Assembly: GCF_002878395.1 (NCBI RefSeq)
Contig: NC_061115.1
Coordinates: 92,785,789 to 92,849,788, forward strand
Length of the DNA: 64,000 nt
Direction of reading: 5' to 3'
DNA from: Capsicum annuum
Taxonomy: Eukaryota > Streptophyta > Magnoliopsida > Solanales > Solanaceae
Position numbers and translations under genes: made by a program. The number at the start of each line of letters is the position of its first letter. Positions within the stretch are counted from its first letter, which is position 1. Below are positions 11,961 to 22,329 of the stretch, piece by piece. A model generated the notes under the pieces. That model was not told the DNA's origin. It made no database searches and was given only the letters and a program-made list of their open reading frames with translations.

Positions 11961-13330
11961 ATCAAAAGTGAATTTGGTGGGCAAAAGGTAGTTTTGTTTG
12001 AGATTAGTGGATGCATTACATTATGGTACAAAGGGAGGTTGTGTATCCCGAATGTCGACGGATAGAGACAAAGAATTTTATTTGAGGCGCATGAATTCCA
12101 CTATGTTTTTTATCCCGACTTGACTAATATTTATATGATTTCAAGGAGATCTATTTGTAGAATTGCATTATGAAGGATGTGGATGATTTTGTGGAAAAGA
12201 TCATGGTTTGTAAATAGGTTAAGGTTGAGCACATGAGGCCAAAAGGGTTGTATTAAGAAATTGATTTGCCCAAATGGAAATGGGAATTGATTAATATGGA
12301 CTTCATTACCGTTCTTTCATGGAATTGGAATCAATTTAATTCAACTGGGTCATCATGTGTAGGATGACTAAGTCTGCCTTTTTTTTGCTAGTATGGACTA
12401 CCTTCTTGGTCGAGGATTATGCGAAGCTATATCTTCGGGAGATTTTGAAGCTTCATAGCCTGCTTGTTTTGATTATTTTTATTATGGCACTCAATTTATA
12501 TCTCACTTCAGGAGATTATTCTAGAAAGGGTTAGGTACTAAGCTTAGTATCAGTACTGCTTTCCACCTACAAATGGATAGTAAAGCGGAGAGAACTATTC
12601 AAACATTAGAGGATATGCTTCAAGCTCATGTAATTGATTATGGTGGCTGTTAGGATGAGCATCTACCTTTGGTGGAGTTTGGTTACAATAATAGCTATCA
12701 TCCTAGTATTGATATATCCCTTTATGAGGCATTGTATGGTAGGAGGTGTAAATCTCCTATTGGTTGGTTTGAACATGGGGAGGCAGATATGTTTGGTCCC
12801 AACTTGGTTTACTAGGCTATGGAGAAGGTAAAGGTAATTCGGGATAGGCTTAAGGTTTTCTAAAGTCAATAAAAGTCTTATGCAGATATTAAGCATAGAG
12901 ACTTAGAGTTTGAAGTTGGGTATAAGGTTTTCCTCAAGGTATCTCCCATGAAGGGAATAATGCAGTTTTGCAAGAAAGGGAAGCTCAGTTCCGGTATGTT
13001 GGTCCTTATGAGATTTTTTGGATAGTTTGTAATGTTTCATATGAGCTGGAGTTTTCTTATATTTTTTCCTTAGGTCATCCGATCTTTCATGTTTCTATGT
13101 TGAGAAAGTGCATTGATGATCGTTGTTCTTCGATTTTTTCTTTTAAAGGATTGGGTATCACAGATTCCCTCTCTTATAAGAAAATCCTGGTTGAGATCTT
13201 GGATAGGTAGGTTCTTAGGTTGTATAACAAGGATGTTTCTTCGGTTAAGGATCTATGGTAGAACCATAAGGTGTTCAAAGCTACTTCGTAAGTGGAAGAG
13301 GCCATGAAGTCCAAATATTCGGTTTTGTTT
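11961..13330 (+). pseudogene. Element A integrase with GPY/F-like and chromodomain-like tail
   Basis: The N-terminal zinc-binding part is heavily broken (LCIPNVDG near 12040, then EAHEFHYV). The catalytic core shows MDFIT-like and later VEFGYNNSYH-like blocks near 12290 and 12675 in shifted frames. The C-terminal GPY/F-like region is recognisable at 12940-13110 (SPMKGIMQF, then GHPIFHVSMLRKC). A further 100 residues (to about 13320) with ILVEILDR and EEAMKSKYS match the position of the chromodomain-like tail of chromoviruses, which may direct insertion to marked chromatin. Multiple stops and frameshifts. Confidence 0.65.
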
Positions 13331-13543
13331 TTTTTCTATCGGGATTCAAGCGTAATGTATGTGTCTTCAACACATAGTTATTTTATGAGTTTGTTAGAGG
13401 AAATATTAATATCTTTGCATCTTTGTTTTCAAAATTTGTTAAATATTAGGTAAATATTTGATAAGATAGTGCAAATGACTCGTGCGTGTGGTTACCCCTA
13501 ACTTGTCCGTCATTTAGGGACGAATGTTCCTAGTAGAGGAGAC
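13331..13543 (+). other. Element A 3' untranslated region and polypurine tract
   Basis: Short noncoding stretch after the pol stop region. It ends GACGAATGTTCCTAGTAGAG then GAGAC (13519-13543), the layout usual before the 3' LTR of this group. The purine-rich part (13532-13543) is the polypurine tract that primes plus-strand synthesis, with a few substitutions. Confidence 0.6.
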
Positions 13544-13840
13544 TATAACACCTAGGGTTTTGACCCTAAGAAAATTTCTTGAAATTCTGGTCTCTGGACC
13601 AAATACACTCATGGGAATGAACCAAATATTGGGGTACGATTGGTATGTTCCAATAGTATGCAGACCAATGTTGGTTGGTAGGATGGATTTTGGTTACCTG
13701 AATGGATACAACTTAGGTGTATGAGTCATATTGGTGGGTACAAATCATTTGGTTCCTTAACTTAATCTTTGACTTGATTACTTGAGTTGTAGCTGAGTAA
13801 AAGTGGCTCACCATGAGTTATGATCTAGGGTACAAGTCAT
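13544..13840 (+). repeat. Element A 3' LTR, first segment
   Basis: It starts TATAACACCTAGGG directly after the PPT; the family end is TG, so G has become A at the second base. It aligns with the reverse complement of 2780-3038. It holds copies of the A dyad word (ggtacgattggtatg; ggatacaactta). It is broken at 13840 by element B, and about 50 bp of A at the junction are missing relative to the solo LTR. Confidence 0.8.
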
Positions 13841-13933
13841 ACTATTGTTGTATTTAACATTGGACTTTAGTGTTTTCACGACATGAACTGAGCATGAAGA
13901 ATAACTTGGATAAACTGGGTAAAATAACAGATA

Positions 13934-14205
13934 AATGACAAGTAACGACTTTGGTGACGAACCATAGACCCTGCAATGAACCGTTGGACTAATTATCGCC
14001 CAAAAGGAGAAGGTAGTGTCATTGGAAGTCCGCCCACGGTCTAGGCGATGGACCGTCGACCCTGCGATGAACCATCGGCTGAACCGTCGCTTAGAAGTAG
14101 AAGACAGTGTCACTGGAAGTCCCGCGATTGTCCATCGACCCTGTAATGAACCGTCTACCCAACCATCACAAAGACACAAAATGCAGTATCACTAGAACTC
14201 CAGTG
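13934..14205. repeat. 91-bp tandem repeat in B 5' LTR, dyad-rich
   Basis: About three degenerate units; the GTGTC/GTATC landmark recurs at 14016, 14107 and 14186 (spacings 91 and 79, the last with a small deletion). Each unit carries near-palindromic words of the type CGATGGACCGTCG. The block lies just upstream of the TATA-like box. The same block is in the 3' LTR. Confidence 0.75.
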
Positions 14206-14307
14206 ACGGTCCAAGATATGGACCGTCATCTCAGCGACAAACCAACGCCAGACCCGTCGAGAATGACGTGGCAATTTCAAGTATAAATTTTAAAACCTTA
14301 GTCCTAG

Positions 14308-14322
14308 AATCATATAAATACT
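14308..14322 (+). promoter_or_regulatory. TATA-like box of element B LTR
   Basis: CATATAAATACT follows the dyad-rich repeat by about 100 bp and is kept in the 3' LTR at 26274-26286. It probably marks the start of transcription of the element's RNA. Evidence is sequence only. Confidence 0.5.
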
Positions 14323-15244
14323 AAGTATTAGGTTTTATTTTGTGACTTTTGACAGTAGTATCATACTTTCTCCTCTATTGAGAGCATTGTAAAACTTTTC
14401 TTTGAGATTTTAAACTAGAACTTGAGATCTGATTATTATTTCTACATTTTCCATTAAAGATTAAGAAGAACAATATTGTAACTTTGTTAAGTACTTTCTT
14501 GAAGCTATTTATGAACATCAATGTCTTTAATAACTTATATGGAGATAAGTGGCTAAACTCCCATAACTAGGGTTATAGGAGCTTTGATGTAGATAACTGC
14601 TTGGGGTTGTGAATCCATTTGATTTTTTACGTCTATCTAAATTGCATAAATCTCTCTTCATTATAATGACATCTCTTGATTGCAAAGTTGAGAAGTGAGC
14701 CCATGAGAACCACTTGTCCGAACAGGAAAGTTGATGTTTGGAAAAGAGGTGATTCACATGAAATCTATATATTTACCCATTGGGTTAAGGGTTAATGAAC
14801 TCTATTGGATAATACAGAAATCCTTTAAGTTCGAAAGAAGTAAAGGGTGAAATACCCATTAGGTTGAAAAACAAGTGGGTAATTCTTAGAATTCACTATT
14901 TCTTGCAATTGAAATTAGAAGTTAGAAATGGAACACAAATTCACAGACACAACTGTTTGAACATCTTGGTAAGCATAACTCTAGTTACCTCATTCTCATT
15001 GAAATTGTACTTGCATTAACTCTTATTATCTAGATCTCTGTGTGAGACAAGGAAGAAAGAATATTATTTACACATTAAAACCCCCTTTATTCTGGAACCT
15101 TAGATCAATAGTCCACTAAGAATCAACTTACTTAGTAGTACAAGTATTCCCTGTGGGATTCGACCCCAACCTTTGTTGGGTTCTATATTTGACAACGACC
15201 GCTTAAAATTTTGTATGAAAGTTGTAATTTGGGCATATCATATT

Positions 15245-15263
15245 TCGGTGTCGTTTTTGGGGA
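15245..15263 (+). other. Element B primer binding site (tRNA-Asp type, decayed)
   Basis: GGTGTCGTTTTTGGGGA (15247-15263) corresponds to the GGCGCCGTTGCCGGGGA site complementary to the 3' end of aspartate tRNA. Of five differences, four are C to T. Its position four bases after the LTR fits. Confidence 0.6.
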
Positions 15264-15370
15264 ATATGGTTGTTAATTAAGTCTCTTATTGTTAATTAAC
15301 CTTTGGCCAAAGTTTCCTAAATTTTACTTTTTGTTTGTTGTTTTTATTTTGTGCATGTTGATTGTCTTGT

Positions 15371-17160
15371 ATGCCAAGTACACGGAGATCAGGTGAACCT
15401 TTATTACCTATTCATCTAGAACTTCAACTTATTGGCATAATGGATGGTCAAAAGGACCCAAAAAGAGTAGCTGCTCAACAGAAAGAAGCTAGATTAGCTT
15501 CCTTGGAAGCTGCACAAGTGAACTAGTAGAATGCGGAAAATGCAGACCGGGAACTAAACCCAGATGATGATGATCTGGTTGATGATGATTTATTAAATCT
15601 GGTCAACCCAAGGTATGTAGACAATGTGCCTGCACCAGAAAATAGGAATATCAATAGAAATTGCCCTGTCAAGTCGAGATCGGAATGCCAGGCTATCCAA
15701 TTTAATCTAGAAGATGATGATGATGATTTGGATAGAGCTGGGACAACATGGATTTTTATTTCTCTCCCCTTAGCACCTAAAGCCAAATTCAATATCATGA
15801 GCACTGTGATCTAGTTATTGTATCTTAAAAGGTTCTTCGATGGACTTATGGGTGATTTTCCAAATATGTATTTAGTTAATTTTATCTCGACAGGTAAATT
15901 ATTTGACAACCTAGGAGTCGGGAAAAATGCTATTCAGTTGTAGATGTTTCCTATGTCTGTATTTGGGGAGGCCACTTTATTATTGTATGGGATAACTCCC
16001 AAATATATTACTAACTGGAGGTAACTGAAAGATGCTTTCAAAGAAAAGTTGTTTCTGCTGTCCAAGAGGGCACAATTGAGAGACGCGATCAGCAACTTCA
16101 GACAGCTTCCAACTAAGGATATCCATGAGACTTGGTAGAGGTTTAAGAAGAAGCTTATGCAGTGTCCAAATCATCAAATGACTAACGTCCACCTGATGGA
16201 TATCTTATATAGGGCCTTGAACTCTGTGATGAAGCTAGTAGTGGATAATGCAGCAAGTAGGGCATTCATGGATCTGACTTTTCCTAAAGTAGCTAAGATG
16301 CTTGATCGTATGATGAAACAAGGTAGAGCTTGGCATACCAGGGAGTCTGAGGTAGAAAGCTCTACTGTATCTATTAGCATGACTGTAAAGCAGAGGCAGA
16401 GCGAAGAAGAACGTAACCAGTATATGTCTCACATGAAAACATAAATGGATCTTCTCACTAAGCACTTATTATTAAGAAAGACAGAGAAGATTAAAGCTAT
16501 AATATCTCAAGGAAAAGATGACTCCAATTTTGAGGAGAAAGGCAATTATTTGAATAATCTGGGGGGTTTCCCAGGCAGTGGCCAATGAAACCAAGGTCGG
16601 AATTATTATGAAAAATCTGGCTATAAGAACTGCAACCAAGGTAATTAGAAGAATAAGAATGACAGAAGTTGGTTGTATGTTTCTCTTGGAAATGGTGAGG
16701 CTACTACGACTAGTTCGGGGAAGATGTCCATGGAGGACATAATAGCTAATGTGTTGAAAGGAGTAAAGGCAACCAATACTGGCATGGATGAGATTAAAAG
16801 TGATTTATCCTCGATGAATCAGTTGGTTGATTCACACTCAACTTTGATAAAAAATTTGAAACAATAAATGAATCATCTCCAGTATTCAATCAGAGGAAAA
16901 ATGACACCTTACCAAGCGACACAGCTCCAAACCCAATAAAGGATGGTTCGTGTATGGCATTCTCCACTACGAGTGGTAAGGTATTGTCAAACCCTCCGGT
17001 GTGCAAGCCTGTGGTAGATATTATGGCAGATGATGTTGAAGAAGTAGAGATTGGTCATCCAGTAATGTCTAAGAAACTAGATGAGGTAATTGATGATACA
17101 TCCAACCATTAACAGGTTAATGAGTTGGAAAAGAGCAAGGGAAAAGAGGATGAAGTGGTA
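15371..17160 (+). pseudogene. gag: Element B gag remnant
   Basis: Starts ATGCCAAGTACACGGAGATC. The same frame continues without net shift to at least 16867 (about 500 codons), broken only by isolated stops. An acidic N-terminal region (runs of D near 15560 and 15710) is followed by a gag domain with FNIMSTVI, LKDAFKEKLFLLSKRAQLRD and RFKKKLMQCPNHQM, then a long C-terminal region with a Q/E/K-rich stretch and DIIANVLKGVKATNTG. No clear zinc knuckle was seen, which is usual for Athila-type Gag. Nearly every stop (VN**, QL*M, GQ*N, GN*K) is explained by one C-to-T or G-to-A change. Confidence 0.8.
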
Positions 17161-17910
17161 GTTACCACTCTCCCGAAGCCACCTCATTTATTTCCCCATC
17201 GGTTGAAGAAGAAGGTTGAAGGCATAAAGTTTTACAAATTTATGGCCATGCTTAAGCAATTGACGATAAATTTCTCATTGGGAGGCATTGGAACAAATGC
17301 CCGGGTATGAAAATTTCATGAAAAACATTGTCACAAAGAAACGAGTGGTTACCTTTTAGCCTATGGACAATCTCTATCATTATGGTGCTATCTCCATAAG
17401 GTCTTTGGTACAGAAGAAGGCAGACCCGAGAGCATTTACCATCACGTGCAGTATTGGGTCTCTTGATTTTGCAAAAGATTTATGTGATTTGGGAGCTAGT
17501 ATAAACTGCATGCTTCTTGCAGTGTAGAAGAAATTGGGTTTGGGGGATCCTACTCCCATAAATATAAAACTAGTTATGGCGGACAGGTCTATAAAGCGGC
17601 CCATGGGGATTCTATATGACATATTAGTAAAGGTGGCCTATTTTATATTTCTGTCAAATTTTATCATTTTCAATTACGAGGTAGATTTTGAGGTGCCTAT
17701 AATCTTGGGTTGACCTTTCCTCACAATCGAGAGTGTACATATTAATTTAAGGGCAAATGAGCTAGTATTCAGGCTGAATAATGAGGTAGTTCAATTTGAT
17801 GTATACCAGTGCATGAAATATCATAAAGATATGAGCGTATTCTCTATTGTAGGTGTCTACTATAAGGAGGAGCAGGAAGTGCCTATATAGTAAAAATTTT
17901 CTCTGGAGAC
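17161..17910 (+). pseudogene. Element B protease remnant (Athila type)
   Basis: The aspartic protease core is clear. The catalytic DLGAS lies in AKDLCDLGASINCML (about 17470-17515), followed by KKLGLGDPTP, VMADRSIKRPMGILYD, FEVPIILG and LRANELVFRLNNE. This DLGAS plus ADRS-KRP-G layout is that of Athila protease. Two or three TAG/TGA stops interrupt it (for example IILGxPFL). A linker with KPSIEEPPTFELKELPDHLR (about 18055-18115) leads to RT. Confidence 0.8.
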
Positions 17911-19060
17911 TTTATCTGTTGTATTAATGAATTTTGATCATGATGCTATTACAGATTATGAGGAGACTGTGTGTGCCTTAACGGGAATGGGGTCTTATTC
18001 ATATTCACCCAGTAAGTTGGATGTGGACTTGAAAAATCATCCAAGTCCACCTGCTAAGCCTTCTATAGAAGAGCCACCTACTTTTGAGTTGAAAGAGTTG
18101 CCCGACCATTTGAGGTATGTGTGCCAGGGTAGTGGGAATACACTACCTGTTATTATTGCGGTAGACATGGGTGAGCAATAGGATGAAGACCTCACTGCTG
18201 TTTTTAAGAGATATAAGAGGGCTATTGGTTGGATGATTATAGATATCATCGGCATCCCTTCTGGTATATGTACACATAAGATTCAGCTAAAGGAGGATTA
18301 TGTCCAGACTATTGAACACCAACGTCATCTAAACCCACCTATGCAAGAGGTGGTGACGAAAGAAATCATCAAGTGGCTAGACGCATGGTTGGTATACCGT
18401 ATTTCAGACAGTAAGTAGGTGAGTCCCGTTCAGTGCGTGCCCAAGAAAGGGGGCATAACAGTTGTGGCTAATGAGAAAAATAAGTTGATCCCACTCAGTC
18501 CTGTTACTAAGTAAAGGATGTGTATGGACTAGAGAAAGCTCAACTCGTGGACACTAAAGGACCACTTCCCAATGGCTTTCATGGACCAGATGCTTGATCA
18601 GTTAGTGGAAAAAGGTTGGTACTATTTCTTAGATGGGTACTTTGGTTACAACCAGATTTTGATTGCTCCTAAAGATTAGGAAATGACATCATTCATGTGC
18701 CCATATAGTACATTTCCTTTTAAGTAGATGCCTTTCAATTTTTTTAATGTACCCGCCACCTTTCAGCGTTGCATGATATCGATATTTTTTGATATGGTTG
18801 AAGACACCTTGGAGATTTTTGTGGATGACTTCTCGCTGGTTGGTGATTTATTTAAGCTCTGCTTACTGAATCTTAGTCAGGGGTTGCAAAAATGTGAAAA
18901 GTTCAACCTTGTCCTTAACTGTGGAAAATGCCACTTCATGGTGAAAGAAGGCATTGTTCTTGGTCAAAAAGTTTTTGCTAAAGGCATTAAGGTCGATAAG
19001 GCAAAGGTTTAAGTAATTGAGAAACTACCTCCCCCTATCTCAGTCAAAGGGGTACATAGC
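17911..19060 (+). pseudogene. Element B reverse transcriptase remnant
   Basis: One frame runs from about 17927 to past 19777 with only isolated stops. RT blocks in order: AIGWMIIDIIGIPSGICTHK, KEIIKWLDAW, SPVQCVPKKGGITVV, a palm segment YYFLDGYFGYNQILIAP, MPFNFFNVPATFQRCM, then the catalytic FVDDF (18818-18832) and NCGKCHFMVKEGIVLGQ. These match non-chromovirus (Athila) RT. Stops such as RISDSKx and CMDxRKLN lie where tryptophan or glutamine is expected. Confidence 0.85.
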
Positions 19061-19690
19061 TTTCTCTGTCATGTAGGGTTCTACCACAGATTCAGAAAGG
19101 ACTTCTCAAAGATTGAAAACCCACTTTAGAAACTTTTAGAGGAGGAGGCTTAGTTCACTTTTGATGATGACTGTTGTAAGGCTTTTGAATGCCTTAAGCT
19201 GAAACTAGTGGAATCTCCAATTATTGTTTCTCCTGATTGGATAAAGTCATTAGAGATTATATGTGATGCCAGTGGAGTGGCACTTGGATCTTTTATTTTC
19301 CAAAAGAAAGAGAAGTCATTCCATCCGATATAATATGCAAGTAAAGCTATAAATGGGGCTTAAAAGAACTATACTATGGCTAAATAGGAACTTCAGGTAG
19401 TTTTGTACACTTTTGAGATATTCTGAGCATATTTGTTAGGTACCTTGTTAGGTACCAAGGTAGTGGTGTACCCGGACCACTCTTCCTTGAGGTACTTAAA
19501 GGCAAAGAAGGATGCTAAGACAAGGTTGATCCGGTGGGTATTGCTAATTCAGAAATTTGACTTCAAAGTCAAGGCTCAAAATAGATGTGAGAATCAGATA
19601 GCAGATCACCTATCCAGACTCGAAGGTGGGCAGGTAGTCAAGGATGAGCTAGAGATTGATGATTCCTTTCTAGATAAAAAAATATTCATT
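19061..19690 (+). pseudogene. Element B RNase H remnant
   Basis: Continues the RT frame. The connection block GFYHRFRKDFSKIENPL is followed by the RNase H start EIICDASGVALGSFIFQ with the first catalytic aspartate, then KNYTMAKxELQVV, KVVVYPDHSSLRYL, and the end block NQIADHLSRLEG. The domain is nearly complete; stops are TAG, TAA or TGA at isolated positions. Confidence 0.85.
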
Positions 19691-20870
19691 GTAGTGCTCG
19701 AAAAATTACCTTGGTATGCTGACTTCGTGAACTATATGTTAAGTGAAGTAATGTCGGAGAATCTTTCCTTTCATTAAAGGAAAAAGTTTCTCCATGATGT
19801 GAAACATTATTTCTGGGATGATCCATATCTATTTCGGTAATGTACAAATCATATTATTAGGTGGTGCAACCCAGAAGTAGATATGTTGAGTATAATGGAA
19901 GTGAGTCATGCTTCTCCAGTTGAAGGTCACCATGTAGGTAATCAGACCGCAAGAAAAATGATTTAGAGAGGCTACTATTGGGCCACCTTATTCAAGGATG
20001 CCTACGAGTTCGTAAAGAGTTGTGACCAATGTTAAAGGCAAGGGTCTGTCTCATAGAACCATGCGATGCCAATGTCTAAAATGCTAGAGGTAGAGTTATT
20101 GGATATCTGGGGCATTAATTTCATGAGGGGCCCTTCGTGAGCTTATTTGGGATGAAGCACATATTGGTCACCGTTGACTACGTGTTAAAGTGGGTTAAGG
20201 CAGTGGCTTTGGCAGATAATGAAGGAAAGCGGGTTGTTGCATTCTTAACAAGAAATATTTTCTCTCGCTTTGGGGTACCACATACCATCATAGGAGATAG
20301 AGGATCATACTTTTGCATCAAAATTTTTAGAGCCACCTTGGTAAAATATGGAGTTAAGCAGCATAAGGTGGCTGCCCCATACCACTCATAGACCAGTGGA
20401 CGAGTGGAAATATCTAATCAGGAAATCAAGGCTATCCTTACCAAGACTATAAATGCTAGCAGGAAAGATTAGTCTAGGAAACTAGACGATGCCTTATGGG
20501 CATATCAAAAAGTTTTTAAGGCACCTAAGACATCTATTACATAGTCACCATACCAATTGGTTTATGGAAAGGCATGTCATTTGCCGATTGAGATGGAGCA
20601 TAAAGTGTTGTGGGCACTAAAGCAGATTAACATGAACTGGAATGAGGCAGCTGATATGAGAATGGGGTAGCTAAATGAAATAGATAAGTTCCATCTTGGA
20701 GCTTATAAAGGAGTACCATGATTGCATAATTGAAATGCAAAATTTCCAGAAAGGTAACTTGGTGTGCCTCTTTAACTCTAAACAATAGCTATAACCAAGT
20801 AAACTGTAATATAAATGGTCGGGCCCATTTAAAATTAACCAAGTCTACTCATCTGGAGTAGTGTAACTTG
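19691..20870 (+). pseudogene. Element B integrase remnant
   Basis: The N-terminal HHCC zinc region is visible: SHASPVEGHH then SCDQC (about 19908-20035). The core contains HILVTVDYVLKWVKAVA (first catalytic D), GVPHTIIGDRGS (second D, with the usual SDGGS-like block altered) and SGRVEISNQEIKAIL (catalytic E), all within 20157-20440. The tail has YQLVYGKACHLPIE and a decayed GPFKINQVYSSG segment. It would insert element DNA into chromosomes. One frame change lies between 19777 and 20137. Confidence 0.85.
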
Positions 20871-21020
20871 AAAATAAAGATGACAGTGTTTTCAAGGTTA
20901 ATAGGTAGCGTGTTAAACTGTATATCAGTCCAATGGACTCGATAAGGAGTATTGATACTATATATATCAATAAAGTCTTAGTAATCGAGATAACTAAGTC
21001 GTATAGCGATAATAAATCAG

Positions 21021-21042
21021 GCGCTAGTGGGAGGCAACCCAC
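21021..21042 (+). other. Post-pol hairpin motif in element B
   Basis: GTGGG-AGGCAA-CCCAC (21027-21042) forms a perfect 5-bp stem with a 6-base loop, preceded by GCGCTA. It lies just after integrase and before the spacer leading to the extra ORF. A decayed counterpart lies at 31491-31515 in element C. I recall a similar GGGAGGCAACCC motif in Athila elements of other plants. Its role is unknown. Confidence 0.55.
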
Positions 21043-22329
21043 ATTGTGTTGTTTTAAAGCATTATTTTAAATTATTTGGTTGTTTTATACAAGTTGAAAG
21101 ATTTGTGTAAGTGTGCAGGTATAATAGTGTAGGAAACCAGAAGCTGAAAGAGTTGGGTGTGATCGAGGACCAATTGACGGACCATCATTGCCTTGATGGG
21201 CCATCATTGAGAACCATCATAACAAATACTACTAATATGGTAACTTGAAAATAGCGACAGATAAATCGATGGACCGTCACAATCTTGACAGATTGTCGGT
21301 CCAACCATCACTAAAGAATTGCAAAATGAAGTTACTGGAAAGGGGTGATGGGTCATTCGATGGAACGTCGCTCCTACGATTGATCGTCGCTTGAACCATC
21401 GCACTTAACCCTAGTTTAGCGGGTTGGGTCTGATCAAATTTCAATTAGTGAATGTTTCATCCTTATCTGACCCAAATGGTTTTTAATGGATAATTTATAG
21501 TGGTTAATTAACACTCTAACTACTCAAGTACCTAAGAATATTTATTTTCCATGCATTCAACAGACCTGAGTCTTTTCATTCTCTTCTAAAACTTCTCTTC
21601 TTCCCTTTCCCATCTATTTAACTCAATTTGTCCTTCTATCTTTCCATCATAAGTAAAACAAAGTCTTTCTCAAAAGAAAAAGTCCACTTGTATTAGTGTA
21701 CAAGTCAGAGTAGTGACCAAGTACTATATTACTCAGGTATTATCTCTTCATAACTCTCCATTTTATTCAACATGAGGAATAAATAAAGTTGGTGAAGGAA
21801 ATAATGTTGAAACAATTCTATTTTCTCTTGTTGATACTGTGTGGGTTTGAATTAAGTAGATACCTGATAAAAACTTCCCTGGGTGAAGTCTAAGTAGACC
21901 ATGGACCAAAATTAGTAAAATTTATGATATGTTATTCATATAAATGCCATGAAAATCATGTTTAAAATGAAGTGTACGCAAGATGTTTGATAAAATGCCA
22001 AAATGAGGCTCAAATATAAAAAGTGCAGGTGACGGCTTGTGTGACGGACCATTGGACACCCGACAAACCATCTCTTGAATCCATCGCCACTTTTCTAGAA
22101 TTAAAGTTACTGGAATCATCTTGATGAATCATCGCAGACTTGACAGACCATCGCCCTACTAGTCGTTGGTTGAAAATTTTCTGTCTTCTAGTTTGAATTT
22201 GTAAAAAAATAAATGCTTCATTTACAAGTAATATGATAAAAAAAATATAACTAACTAGAGGCAAGGGTAAAGTCCAAAGAGCCATCACACGGTTCAGATG
22301 CACCAACTCACAACACCCGACAAAGATGC
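21043..22329 (+). other. Element B noncoding spacer with dyad words
   Basis: No coding frame is recognised. Clusters of the same GATGG(A/T)CC(G/A)TC-type words as in the LTR occur at about 21172-21405 and 22029-22170. The rest is AT-rich. This region separates pol from the downstream ORF and could hold a promoter, splice site or other signal for that ORF; that is inference. Confidence 0.5.

Larger units (their letters stand above)
13841..15240 (+). repeat. Element B 5' LTR, truncated by about 70 bp at its left end
   Basis: It aligns with 25795-27186 over its whole length, starting with an identical run (ACTATTGTTGTATTTAACAT...). It ends CATATCA at 15240. The first about 70 bp present in the 3' LTR (25725-25794) are missing, consistent with a junction deletion that also removed A sequence. 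It contains a 91-bp tandem repeat block, a TATA-like box (14311-14320) and a donor-like TTG/GTAAGCAT at 14967-14977. Confidence 0.85.

Noticed and set aside
13808..14179. 123-codon minus-strand ORF
   Set aside because: It lies across the 91-bp tandem repeat in the B LTR; repeat periodicity keeps stops out of one frame. No domain.
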